The notes under the pieces: generated by a model
Databases searched by the model: none
Seen by the model: only the letters and a program-made list of their open reading frames with translations
What the model was told of the DNA's origin: nothing
Shown: in pieces, positions 40,200 to 48,918 of the stretch
How positions within the stretch are numbered: the stretch's first letter is position 1
How the letters are laid out: every line of letters starts with the position of its first letter
DNA from: Ruminococcus sp.
Lineage (GTDB): Bacteria > Bacillota > Clostridia > Oscillospirales > Ruminococcaceae
Direction of reading: 5' to 3'
Length of the DNA: 64,000 bases
NCBI GenBank assembly: GCA_017519145.1
Contig: JAFWTA010000025.1
Location: forward strand, 1 to 64,000
Program-made: the position numbers and the translations under genes

Positions 40200-41459
40200 T
40201 TAATCCGTTACCCTTCTGAAGCAGAGAGTAGCGTTATGTCCGCCGAATCCGAGGGAGTTGGACAGGACGGCATTTACCTCCTGCTCGATGTTGCCGCTTC
40301 CGCAGTAATCGAGGTCGCACTCCTCGTCGGGAACCTTATATCCCACTGTTGCATGAATGAAGCCCTCCTGCACGGATTTCGCGCAGACAACTGCTTCGAT
40401 GGCTCCTGCGGCACCGAGAAGATGTCCCGTCATGGACTTGGTGGAGCTTATCTTTACTCTCCTTGCATCCTCCTCGCCGAGGGCAAGCTTGATAGCTGCC
40501 GTCTCGTACTTGTCGTTGAGACCCGTTGATGTGCCGTGAGCGTTTATGTAATCTATATCCGCAGGCTTGAGACCTGCTTCTTCCATTGCAAGCTGCATAC
40601 CCTTTGCAGCAGCCTCACCGCCGGGCATGGGCGATGTCATGTGATATCCGTCGCAGGTAGCGCCGTAGCCTGCTATCTCTGCGTATATCTTTGCGCCTCT
40701 TGCCTTTGCGTGCTCGTATTCCTCAAGGACAAGCACAGCGCTTCCCTCGCCGAGTACGAAGCCGCTTCTCTCCTTGTCAAAGGGGATGGAGGCTCTTGTA
40801 AGGTCGCCGCACTTTGTCAGTGCCTTCATGTTAGCAAATCCGCCGAATGTGAACTCTACTCTTGTTGACTCAGTGCCTCCTGCAAGGCAGGCGTCAAGGT
40901 ATCCGTCCTTTATCTTGCGGAAAGCCTCACCTATGGAATGAGTTGCAGAAGCGCAGGCAGTGGTTATATCGAAATTAGCTCCCCTGAAGCCTGTCTTCAT
41001 GGAGATGGTGCCTGCTGCCATATTGCTTATCATCATTGGGATGTAGAATGCGGAAACTCTGCCGGGTCCCTTTTCGAGGAACTTGCTGTACTCGGAAAGA
41101 GTGAGGTCAACGCCGCCTATTCCCGAGCCCACCAGTACGCCTACCTTATAGGTGTCGAGGTCGGAGAAGTCCGTAGCCGCGTCTGCCAGTGCCTCATTTG
41201 CAGCAACAAGGGCATATTTTGTAAAGGTGTCCATGTGCTTTGCTTCCTTCTTTGTGAAGTAGCCCTTGCGGTCGTAGTACTCCTCTTCGTTGAAGTCGCG
41301 TACTATGCCTGCCACCTTGACGCCTGTGCGCTCTGTATCATACATATCTATGTATGATATGCCCAGCTTGTTTGCCTTTATTCCTTCCCAGAACTTTTCT
41401 ACGCCTGTTCCGAGGGGAGTGACTGCTCCCAATCCTGTGATAACGACTCTTCTGCTCAT
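40200..41459 (-). CDS. fabF: 3-oxoacyl-ACP synthase II
   Basis: 419 residues. Catalytic Cys in ITTACASATHSIGEAFRKI, His in NAHGTSTGLNDKYE and second His in KSMTGHLLGAAGAIEAV. Elongates acyl-ACP with malonyl-ACP. The start at 41459 (MSRRVVITGLGAVTPLG) follows AAAGGAT; the open frame to 41597 covers the intergenic leader. 12 bp before accB. Confidence 0.94.
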   Translation of the reverse strand: MSRRVVITGLGAVTPLGTGVEKFWEGIKANKLGISYIDMYDTERTGVKVAGIVRDFNEEEYYDRKGYFTKKEAKHMDTFTKYALVAANEALADAATDFSDLDTYKVGVLVGSGIGGVDLTLSEYSKFLEKGPGRVSAFYIPMMISNMAAGTISMKTGFRGANFDITTACASATHSIGEAFRKIKDGYLDACLAGGTESTRVEFTFGGFANMKALTKCGDLTRASIPFDKERSGFVLGEGSAVLVLEEYEHAKARGAKIYAEIAGYGATCDGYHMTSPMPGGEAAAKGMQLAMEEAGLKPADIDYINAHGTSTGLNDKYETAAIKLALGEEDARRVKISSTKSMTGHLLGAAGAIEAVVCAKSVQEGFIHATVGYKVPDEECDLDYCGSGNIEQEVNAVLSNSLGFGGHNATLCFRRVTD

Positions 41460-41538
41460 ATTAAATCCTTTCGTTTTTTTATTATTGATCCTGTGGTAGA
41501 TATGGGACCTAAGCCCCCTGCTGCGACGTTTGCTGCGG

Positions 41539-42279
41539 TTACATTGAAAGTCCGCCTGATATCTCGATGACCTGACCTGTAACGTAGGAAGCATCATCGG
41601 ATACGAGGAAGGATACTACCGAGGCTATCTCCTCGGGCTCGCCGTAGCGTCTGAGCGCTACTGCCTCTATCATCTTCTCCTTTAATTCATCGGAGAGAAC
41701 GTCTGTCATGGGCGTTCTTATAAGTCCCGGAGCTACGGCATTGCAGGTGATATTGCGTGAGCCGAACTCCTTGGCTACTGTCTTTGTCATGCCTATTACG
41801 GCTGCCTTTGAAGCGGAGTAGTTCATCTGTCCGGGATTTCCGTAGAGTCCCGCAACGGATGCCACATTTACTATCCTGCCGTGTCTCTGCTTCATCATAA
41901 CAGCTGTAACGTGCTTGGTCATGTTGTAAACGCTTTTCTGGTTTACGGCGATAACTGCGTCATACTCGTCCTCGCTCATTCTTGCAAGGAGCTTATCCTT
42001 GGTTATGCCTGCGTTGTTCACAAGTGCGTCGATGGAGCCGAAGTCAGCCTTTACCTGCTTCACCATAGCCTCGCACTGGTCGAATTTGGATACGTCAGCC
42101 GCATAGCATTCAGCCTTTACGCCGAAGCTGCGGCACTCCTCTGCAACTGCAAGAGCTTTTTCCTTATCGCTGTCACTGGGGTAATGATTTATAACTACGT
42201 CGAAGCCGTCCTTTGCAAGTCTTTTTGCGATGCAGGCGCCTATTCCCTGAGAAGCACCCGTGATTATTGCTGTTGCCAT
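41539..42279 (-). CDS. fabG: 3-oxoacyl-ACP reductase
   Basis: 246 residues, short-chain dehydrogenase. TGASQGIGACIA (NADPH loop), NNAGIT, the Ser in NVASVAGLYGNPGQMNY and YSASKAAVIGMTK (Tyr, Lys). GGAGGTAA before ATG 42279; the longer frame to 42363 has no support. Confidence 0.94.
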   Translation of the reverse strand: MATAIITGASQGIGACIAKRLAKDGFDVVINHYPSDSDKEKALAVAEECRSFGVKAECYAADVSKFDQCEAMVKQVKADFGSIDALVNNAGITKDKLLARMSEDEYDAVIAVNQKSVYNMTKHVTAVMMKQRHGRIVNVASVAGLYGNPGQMNYSASKAAVIGMTKTVAKEFGSRNITCNAVAPGLIRTPMTDVLSDELKEKMIEAVALRRYGEPEEIASVVSFLVSDDASYVTGQVIEISGGLSM

Positions 42280-42389
42280 AATATTTACCTCCGTTTTCGG
42301 TATCCGAATGTGATACTCTATTTTAGCACACTTTTTCCACGATGTTAACGGGAAAAATGTCACTTTCCGCAGTTACAAATGTAACTATT

Positions 42390-43316
42390 TTATCTGCCGA
42401 GGAGCTTTTCAGCGCCGTCATTTATTTCCTTTACTATGTCGGCACAGGTCTTTATCTCGTTCACCATGCCCGAAATAGCTCCGCAGAGGAAGGAACCGCT
42501 TTCCACATCGCCGTCAACTACTGCTCTGCGGAGAGCGCCAACTGTGAGCTGCTCGAACTCCTCGGGAGAGAGAGTTCCCTCCTTCTCGCCTGCTGCAAGC
42601 TTCTTTGCGAATTTGGTCTTGATATTTCTGCACGGATGACCTGTATATCTTCCCGTAACTATATTGTCTGTGTCCTTTGCCTTGATGACAAGGTCCTTGA
42701 AAGTGGGATGTATCTGACATTCCTCGGAAGCGAGGAAGCGTGTACCTATCTGAACTCCCTCTGCACCCAGCATGAATGCTGCTGCCATGCCTCTGCCGTC
42801 AGCGATGCCGCCTGCGGCGATAACGGGTATCTCAACTGCGTCAACTACCTGCGGAACGAGGCACATAGTTGTGTTCTCGCCGATATGTCCGCCTGACTCG
42901 GTACCCTCAGCAATGACTGCATCAGCGCCGGACTTCTCCATTCTCTTTGCAAGAGCCACCGAGGGAACGACAGGCATTACCTTTATGCCTGCTTCCTTCC
43001 ATGCAGCCATGTACTTGCCGGGATTTCCCGCACCTGTGGTTATTACCTTTACGCCCTCGTCGATGCAGAGCTGTGCAAGGTCGTCGGCATTGGGGCTCAT
43101 GAGCATGATGTTGACGCCGAAGGGCTTGTCGGTCTTCTCCTTGCAGAGACGTATCTGCTGGCGGAGATAGTCGATGGGAGCGCTTCCGCCTGCGATAAGA
43201 CCTATACCGCCTGCGTTGGAAACCGCTGAGGCAAGTGTGTGCTCGGCTACCCATGCCATACCGCCCTGTATGATGGGATACTCACAGCCGAGAAGCTCGG
43301 TGATGCGTGTTTTCAT
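42390..43316 (-). CDS. fabK: Enoyl-ACP reductase II (FMN-dependent)
   Basis: 308 residues of the FabK/nitronate monooxygenase family: EYPIIQGGMAWVAEHTLASAVSNAGGIGLIAGG, GVNIMLMSP, KVITTGAGNPGKYM, AVIAEGTESGGHIGE with the His near the active site, PVIAAGGIADGRGMAAAFMLGAEGVQIGTRFLASEEC. In this operon it must be the enoyl reductase, as no fabI or fabL is present. AAAAGGAG upstream of the ATG. FabK-bearing organisms are insensitive to triclosan. Confidence 0.93.
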   Translation of the reverse strand: MKTRITELLGCEYPIIQGGMAWVAEHTLASAVSNAGGIGLIAGGSAPIDYLRQQIRLCKEKTDKPFGVNIMLMSPNADDLAQLCIDEGVKVITTGAGNPGKYMAAWKEAGIKVMPVVPSVALAKRMEKSGADAVIAEGTESGGHIGENTTMCLVPQVVDAVEIPVIAAGGIADGRGMAAAFMLGAEGVQIGTRFLASEECQIHPTFKDLVIKAKDTDNIVTGRYTGHPCRNIKTKFAKKLAAGEKEGTLSPEEFEQLTVGALRRAVVDGDVESGSFLCGAISGMVNEIKTCADIVKEINDGAEKLLGR

Positions 43317-43408
43317 ATTAGTTCTCCTTTTATAGTTTAGCCTTTAGTGTCCTTCGCCTTCAGCCTGTGGTGCGCCCTTACGGCGATATAAGCTGACGGC
43401 TCTGACGA

Positions 43409-44395
43409 TCAGTATTCCATTATTATGCCGCCGTAGGTGAGACCTGCTCCGAAGCCGATGAGAGCTATGGTCTGACCGCGCTTTATGATGTCCTTCTCTA
43501 TCGCCTCGCAGAGTGCAAGGGGGATGGATGCGCTGGAGGTGTTGCCGTAATGGCCGAGAGTCACGATGAACTTCTCCATAGGCACGCCCAGCTTCTTGGC
43601 GGCAGTCTCTATTATCCTTACGTTTGCCTGATGAGGCACGAACCAGTCTATGTCGTCCTTGGTGATGTTTATCTTTTCAGCCGCAAGCTCAAAGGACTTG
43701 GGAAGCGCCTGAGTCGCAAACTTATAGACCTCCTTGCCGTTCTGCTGGAGCTTATGCAGCGGAGCCTCGGGGAAGGGGTCTTCAAAATCGCTTTCCTGCG
43801 CTACCTCGGGAGCCACATTCAGTGACCTTGCGCAGAGGTACTTTGCGCCGCTGCCCTCGGAACGGAGTGCCGACGAAAACAGCTTGTCGCTCCTCTCGAC
43901 TATGGCTGCCGCAGCTCCGTCACCAAAGAGGATGCAGGAGGATCTGTCGGAGAAGTCGAGAAAGCGCGAAAGCGCCTCGTTTGCCACCACAAGAACGTAC
44001 TTCAGCGAGTCGTCTGTCTCAAGAAATCGCCTTGCGGTATCAAGTGCGTACACAAAGCCGGAACAGGCTGCGTTCAGATCAAAGGCTGCAGCGTTTGACG
44101 CCCCTACCTCATGCTGTATGACGCTTGCCATACTGGGTGTGAGAAAATCGGAAGTGACAGTACATGAGATGACGAGACCGATGTCCTCAGCATCTATGCC
44201 TGCTGCCTCGACAGCTCGCAGTGAAGCCTGTTTTCCCATATACCATGTGGGCTCCCAGCCTGCCATCGGACGCTCCGTGATGCCCGTTCTTGTCCTTATC
44301 CACTCGTCGTTGGTCTCGACAAAACGGGTGAAGTCGTCGTTTGTCAATATCTGCTCGGGCACATACCTGCCCATTCCCAAAATGCTGATACCCAT
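43409..44395 (-). CDS. fabH: 3-oxoacyl-ACP synthase III
   Basis: 328 residues. Catalytic Cys in DLNAACSGFVYALDTA, His in WFVPHQANVRIIETA and Asn in LGHYGNTSSASIPLALCE. It condenses an acyl-CoA primer with malonyl-ACP and so sets straight- or branched-chain starters. First gene of the minus-strand operon, behind a leader of about 125 nt. AAGGAG before the ATG. Confidence 0.94.
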   Translation of the reverse strand: MGISILGMGRYVPEQILTNDDFTRFVETNDEWIRTRTGITERPMAGWEPTWYMGKQASLRAVEAAGIDAEDIGLVISCTVTSDFLTPSMASVIQHEVGASNAAAFDLNAACSGFVYALDTARRFLETDDSLKYVLVVANEALSRFLDFSDRSSCILFGDGAAAAIVERSDKLFSSALRSEGSGAKYLCARSLNVAPEVAQESDFEDPFPEAPLHKLQQNGKEVYKFATQALPKSFELAAEKINITKDDIDWFVPHQANVRIIETAAKKLGVPMEKFIVTLGHYGNTSSASIPLALCEAIEKDIIKRGQTIALIGFGAGLTYGGIIMEY

Positions 44396-44526
44396 TAATA
44401 ACTCCTTAGCAATTAAAAATTATGTAAATATGGTTGTAAAAACCAAAAAATTATGTTATAGTAATAGTGTTGGCAGGCTGTCCGATGACCTTTTTCGTCA
44501 AACGGGCATAATACCACACATATAAT

Positions 44527-44555
44527 ATTGTAAATCATTTTGAGTTTTTTTGCAA
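44527..44555 (-). promoter_or_regulatory. Promoter of the fabH operon
   Basis: Minus strand: TTGCAA (44555-44550), a 17-bp spacer and TACAAT (44532-44527). The -35 abuts the left arm of the inverted repeat at 44555-44596. Confidence 0.6.
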
Positions 44556-44596
44556 CGATATTTTGGCACTTTGACAAACCAAAAACAAAATATCGT
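44555..44596. promoter_or_regulatory. Inverted repeat between fabH and fabD (operator candidate)
   Basis: Perfect 11-bp arms ACGATATTTTG (44555-44565) and CAAAATATCGT (44586-44596) are separated by 20 bp, and the spacer contains a TTGACA. It differs from the FapR and FabT sites known to me. It sits between the divergent fabH operon and fabD, so one regulator could control both. Confidence 0.5.
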
Positions 44597-44679
44597 CATT
44601 TCTCACAAATTTACAATATGACATTAAGATATTTTCACCACAACATTGAATATAACGCACAGAAAGGATGTTTATTATT

Positions 44680-45588
44680 ATGACAATTTCACTATTTTCG
44701 GGACAGGGCTCACAGTACGAGGGAATGGGCAGGGATATAGCAGAGGCTATGCCCGAGCTCCTCGACATTTATGAGACCGGCTCCGGAATACTCGGCTGCG
44801 ACCTGAAGGAGATATGCTTCAATGCTCCTCTCGACGAGCTGTCGAGGACCATCAACTCCCAGCCCGCTATCATGGCGACCTCCATCGTGTGCCTGAAAGC
44901 CGCACAGTCAAAGGGCTTCACCTTTGACGGCGTTGCAGGTCACTCTCTCGGTGAGTACGCAGCTATGTACGCCTCGGGAATGATCTCCCTCGAGGACGCT
45001 TTCCGCCTTATAAAGGCAAGAGCTGCCGCTATGGAGGAGGCTACCGCTTCCGCAAAGGGCGCTATGGCGGCTATCATGAAGATAGCTCCCGAGGAGGTGG
45101 AGAGAGTCTGCGGCGAGGCTAAGGAATATGTCACAGCAGTAAACTACAACTCCCCCGTGCAGACCGTTATCGCAGGAACTCCCGAGGGTATCGCCGAGGT
45201 CAGCGAGGTATTCGCAGGCATGAAGGCAAGAGTTATCCCCCTCAATGTGGCAGGCGCTTTCCATTCAAAGCTCATGCAGCCGGCTGCCGACAAGTTCTAC
45301 GAAACAGCTAAAACTATCGATTTCAAGGCTCCTCAGGTGAAGTACTACTCCAACCTGACAGGCGGCGAGCTCACCGACTTCTCGGATATGGCTTCCATGC
45401 TGGCTAAGCACATAGTTTCACCCGTCCGCTTCACATCGGAGCTTGCTGCTATGCAGGAGGCAGGTGCAGATAAATTTGTGGAATTCGGCCCCGGAAGAAC
45501 TCTCACAGGACTTGTAAAGAAGACACTCAAGGACGTAACAGCTGTAAATGTTGAAAATCTCGATACCCTCGAAGGAGCATTATCATGA
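44680..45588 (+). CDS. fabD: Malonyl-CoA:ACP transacylase
   Basis: 302 residues. LFSGQGSQYEGMG at the start, the nucleophile elbow GHSLGEYAAMYASG (Ser of GHSLG), GAFHSKLMQPA with the catalytic His, and FGPGRTLTGLVKK near the end. Loads malonyl onto ACP. ATG 44680 is preferred to 44668 because AAAGGA is about ten bases before it and the protein then begins MTISLFSGQG. Divergent from the rest of the fab genes. It overlaps aroE by 4 bp. Confidence 0.94.
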   Translation: MTISLFSGQGSQYEGMGRDIAEAMPELLDIYETGSGILGCDLKEICFNAPLDELSRTINSQPAIMATSIVCLKAAQSKGFTFDGVAGHSLGEYAAMYASGMISLEDAFRLIKARAAAMEEATASAKGAMAAIMKIAPEEVERVCGEAKEYVTAVNYNSPVQTVIAGTPEGIAEVSEVFAGMKARVIPLNVAGAFHSKLMQPAADKFYETAKTIDFKAPQVKYYSNLTGGELTDFSDMASMLAKHIVSPVRFTSELAAMQEAGADKFVEFGPGRTLTGLVKKTLKDVTAVNVENLDTLEGALS

Positions 45589-46421
45589 ATAAATTCGCAC
45601 TCATAGGACACCCGCTCGGACACTCCATGTCCCCCCTCATACACGAAAAGCTCTTCGCACTCAGCGGACTTGACAACACCTCCTACGAGCTCATAGATAT
45701 AGCTCCCGAGGATATGGCAGGCAGCCGCGGACTTCTTGAAAGCCTCCGCGGTCTCAACGTGACCATCCCCCACAAGCAGGCTGTCATCTCTCTGGTGGAC
45801 GAGCTTGCAGACAGCGCTCAGCGCTATAACTCCGTAAACTGCATCAGCAACGACGGCGGCAGGCTCACAGGCTACAACACCGACTGCGACGGCTTCCTCC
45901 GTTCTGCGGAGCTGCTCCCCATCGGCGGAAACGTGGCTATTCTGGGCTGCGGCGGCGTCGGCAGGATGATCGCCATTGAAGTCGCCCGTCACGGCGGCAG
46001 CATCACCCTCGCTGTTATCCCTCAGGACGTAAAGAACGCTCAGCTCCTCATGGCTGAGATACTTGCAAAGTGCAGCGATGCTTCCGTAAGAATTGCCGAT
46101 ATATCCACCCTTGAGGGCAGTTATGACCTGCTCATAAACGCTACTCCCGTGGGTATGTACCCCAAGGTGGACGCCTGCGCGGTAAGCGATACCGTTATCG
46201 AGAACTCCCTCAGCGTCTTTGACGTTATCTATAACCCCACCGAGACCCTGCTCATGAAAAAGGCAAGAGCTCTCGGCAAGACCGCTGTGGGCGGCGCTTC
46301 AATGCTGGTATATCAGGCTGTGAAGGCTCATGAGATATGGTACGGCGGACAGTTCTCCGCTGAGGACATCTCAAAGATAATCATTGACGTTGAAAACGCT
46401 GTTGACAGCATGAACAAATGA
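45585..46421 (+). CDS. aroE: Shikimate dehydrogenase
   Basis: 278 residues. ALIGHPLGHSMSPLIHEKLF (substrate Ser pair), LNVTIPHKQAV (catalytic Lys), GYNTDCDGF (Asp), GCGGVGRMIAIEVARHGG (NADP loop), INATPVGMYP and VYQAVKAHEIWYG. Reduces 3-dehydroshikimate. GAAGGAG before the ATG; overlaps fabD (ATGA). Confidence 0.93.
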   Translation: MNKFALIGHPLGHSMSPLIHEKLFALSGLDNTSYELIDIAPEDMAGSRGLLESLRGLNVTIPHKQAVISLVDELADSAQRYNSVNCISNDGGRLTGYNTDCDGFLRSAELLPIGGNVAILGCGGVGRMIAIEVARHGGSITLAVIPQDVKNAQLLMAEILAKCSDASVRIADISTLEGSYDLLINATPVGMYPKVDACAVSDTVIENSLSVFDVIYNPTETLLMKKARALGKTAVGGASMLVYQAVKAHEIWYGGQFSAEDISKIIIDVENAVDSMNK

Positions 46422-46867
46422 TAAGACCCGCAAAAGCCTGCGATGCCTCCCGTATCGCAGAAATAATCATAACCAACTACCGCGTGAACTTCTACCCCTT
46501 CTTTCACAATGACCCATTCTATTTCGGGGAGCTCAATGTGGTGGATATGGCGGCGGAGTACTGCGAGGGCTCCGAGGAGCTGCAAAACACCTATGTCTAT
46601 GATGACGAGGGCGTTGTCAAGGGCATTATCCGCGTCAGCGGCACCGAGGTGGTAAAGCTCTATGTGGAGCCTCAGTTCCAGAACAGCGGCATCGGCGCTG
46701 AGCTTCTGGAGTTCGCCGTTAAGGAGTTCGCTGCGGACAATCTCTGGGCTCTTGAATACAACACACGCGGCATAGCCTTCTATGAGCGCCACGGCTTTCA
46801 GCTCACGGGCGAGAAAATGATAGAGGACGAATGGGTGCCGCTGGTGAAGATGGAGAGAAAAGGGTGA
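46418..46867 (+). CDS. GNAT-family N-acetyltransferase
   Basis: 149 residues. The acetyl-CoA site is VVKLYVEPQFQNSGIGAELLEFAVKEF, with ALEYNTRGIAFYERHGFQLTGEK at the C-terminal end. The N-terminus IRPAKACDASRIAEII is typical. Substrate unknown (small molecule or N-terminal protein acetylation). Overlaps aroE by 4 bp (ATGA), so it is translationally coupled to shikimate genes without obvious functional link. Confidence 0.85.
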   Translation: MIRPAKACDASRIAEIIITNYRVNFYPFFHNDPFYFGELNVVDMAAEYCEGSEELQNTYVYDDEGVVKGIIRVSGTEVVKLYVEPQFQNSGIGAELLEFAVKEFAADNLWALEYNTRGIAFYERHGFQLTGEKMIEDEWVPLVKMERKG

Positions 46868-46871
46868 GACC

Positions 46872-47198
46872 ATGCTGGCACATGACTTCGGAATAATGCA
46901 GGAGACTCCCGAAAAAGGGAGCTATATCAGCTATGAGCCTGAGAAATACGGCTGTATTTCGGTGCATGATGACTATATTCTGCCAATATTCCCGAAGCTC
47001 GGGGAGCTGAAATGCTTCCGGCACAGCCTTGACCGTCCCGAATACGGACCGGCTTATTACGGCATTACCCTAATACCGCCCGAGTCCCTCGGCGGCTTTA
47101 TCGAAGCCACTCTCGGCTGCCCTCAGCTCTCGGAGCTGACAGCCCTGCTGACCGAGGCTCAGCGCGAAAACAAATTCGTTATACATTTCGGAATCTGA
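46872..47198 (+). CDS. Conserved hypothetical protein between aro genes
   Basis: 108 residues, no signal peptide or membrane segment. Contains ETPEKGSYISYEPEKYGCISVHDDYILPIFPKLGELKCFRHSLDRPEYGPAYYGITLIPPESLGGF. I recognise no family. The ribosome binding site is GGGTGAG five bases before ATG. It starts 4 bp after the GNAT stop and is followed 44 bp later by aroK, so it is part of the fabD-aroE operon. Confidence 0.65.
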   Translation: MLAHDFGIMQETPEKGSYISYEPEKYGCISVHDDYILPIFPKLGELKCFRHSLDRPEYGPAYYGITLIPPESLGGFIEATLGCPQLSELTALLTEAQRENKFVIHFGI

Positions 47199-47242
47199 TA
47201 CTGCCCATGATACGGGCAGTTCCGTTATATAAGGAGAAATAT

Positions 47243-47740
47243 ATGACTGTATTTTTATGCGGCTTTATGGGCTGCGGAAAATCAACTATCGGCAAGCTTG
47301 CGGCAAAGAAACTGGGCTGCGGCTTCTGTGACACCGACGACATCATCGTAAGGACCCTCGAAATGACAATACCCGAGATATTCGAGCAGAAGGGCGAGCC
47401 CTTCTTCCGTCAGACAGAGGCTGAGATCGTGAAGTCCCTCTGCGGCAAGACCACTGTTGCTGCCTGCGGCGGCGGAGCTATGCTCAATCCCGATACCGCA
47501 AAGGCTGCAAAGGACGCAGGTGCCGCCGTTATATTCCTTGACGTCCCCTTTGAGACCTGCTATGAGCGCATAAAGGACGATACGAACCGTCCCATCGTGG
47601 TAAAGTCCACAAAGGAGGAGCTGGAAGCCCTGTACAACGCGCGCAGGGACGTATATCTGAAACACTCCACCATAAGACTCGAATGCAACGGCAGCCCCGT
47701 TGAAAATGCGGAGCGCATCGCCGAGGCTGTCAGAAAGTGA
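47243..47740 (+). CDS. aroK: Shikimate kinase
   Basis: 165 residues. Walker A GFMGCGKSTIGKLAA, shikimate-binding DTDD and FRQTEAEI, CGGGAML, and the lid DDTNRPIVV. Phosphorylates shikimate with ATP. Start at 47243 behind AAGGAG; the earlier frame from 47207 overlaps the leader. Confidence 0.92.
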   Translation: MTVFLCGFMGCGKSTIGKLAAKKLGCGFCDTDDIIVRTLEMTIPEIFEQKGEPFFRQTEAEIVKSLCGKTTVAACGGGAMLNPDTAKAAKDAGAAVIFLDVPFETCYERIKDDTNRPIVVKSTKEELEALYNARRDVYLKHSTIRLECNGSPVENAERIAEAVRK

Positions 47741-47747
47741 GCAGGCT

Positions 47748-48917
47748 ATGCTTATCTATAACGCTGAAATTCATACTATGGACTCCCGCGGCTCCATTGA
47801 CAACGGCTGGCTGGAGGTCGAGGACGGCAAGATAAAGGCTCTGGGCGAGGGCTCTCCCGAGGCAGTCCCCGGGGACAGCATCGACGCCTGCGGAGGACTT
47901 CTCCTCCCCGGCTTCATCGACGCCCACACCCATCTCGGCATTATCGAGGACGGCCTTGACTTCGAGGGAGACGACTGCAACGAGTCCACAGACCCCTTCA
48001 CTCCTCAGATGAGGGCTATCGACGGTATCAATCCCTTCGACCGCTGCTTTGAGGAAGCCCGTATGCGCGGCATAACCGCTGCGGCATCAAGTCCCGGAAG
48101 CGCCAACGCCTGCGGCGGCGAGATAGCTGCCATAAAGACCTACGGCAGGCGCATCGACGATATGCTCATACGAAACTGCGGAATAAAGTTCGCTCTGGGA
48201 GAAAATCCCAAGAACGTCTACAACGGCAGGGAGGAGACTCCCGTTACCCGTATGGCGATAACCGCCCTCATAAGAGAGGGGCTCTACAAGGCGCGCCGCT
48301 ACGTCCACGACATGGACAGCTATTACTCCGACAGCGAGAACTACGATCCCCCCGAGTACGACATCAAGTGCGAGGCGCTCATGCCCCTCCTCGACCGCAA
48401 GATAAAGGCATTCTTCCACTGCCACCGCGCCGACGATATCTGCACCGCTATGCGTATCGCCAAGGAGTTCAGCCTTGACCCCGTTATCATCCACGGCACC
48501 GAGGGCTACAAGATAGCCGATATCCTCGCCGAGGAGAATATTCCCGTTATCTGCGGTCCCCTTATGTGTGACCGCTGCAAGCCCGAAATGCGCGGACTTG
48601 AGCTGAAAAACGCATCTGTGCTCCACGAGAGCGGCGTTAAGACAGCTATCTGCACAGACCACACGGTAATACCCATACAGTACCTGCCCCTGTCCGCACA
48701 GGCTGCGGTAAAGGGCGGTCTCAGCCTTGACGACGCCATAATGACCATTACGGCTTATCCTGCCGAGATACTGGGCATAAGCGACTCCACAGGCACCATC
48801 TCCGAGGGCAAGGACGCTGACTTACAGCTATATGCAAAGGGCTGCAATCCTCTTGACCTCATGTCGGAGCCGCTGCTCGTCATGATAGACGGCAATGTCT
48901 GCCGCAGGGAGATATGA
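47748..48917 (+). CDS. Metal-dependent amidohydrolase
   Basis: 389 residues of the amidohydrolase superfamily: LLLPGFIDAHTHLGIIEDG (metal-binding HxH), FFHCHRADDICTA (third His), VIIHGTEGYKIADILAEENIPVICGPLM, and TAICTDHTVIP (metal Asp). It resembles imidazolonepropionase or dihydroorotase-like hydrolases of unknown substrate. Two or three Asp/His metal ligands are present, so it should be active. The start at 47748 has a weak site; it is 7 bp behind aroK and ends 2 bp before the LRR gene. Confidence 0.82.
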   Translation: MLIYNAEIHTMDSRGSIDNGWLEVEDGKIKALGEGSPEAVPGDSIDACGGLLLPGFIDAHTHLGIIEDGLDFEGDDCNESTDPFTPQMRAIDGINPFDRCFEEARMRGITAAASSPGSANACGGEIAAIKTYGRRIDDMLIRNCGIKFALGENPKNVYNGREETPVTRMAITALIREGLYKARRYVHDMDSYYSDSENYDPPEYDIKCEALMPLLDRKIKAFFHCHRADDICTAMRIAKEFSLDPVIIHGTEGYKIADILAEENIPVICGPLMCDRCKPEMRGLELKNASVLHESGVKTAICTDHTVIPIQYLPLSAQAAVKGGLSLDDAIMTITAYPAEILGISDSTGTISEGKDADLQLYAKGCNPLDLMSEPLLVMIDGNVCRREI

Positions 48918-48918
48918 T

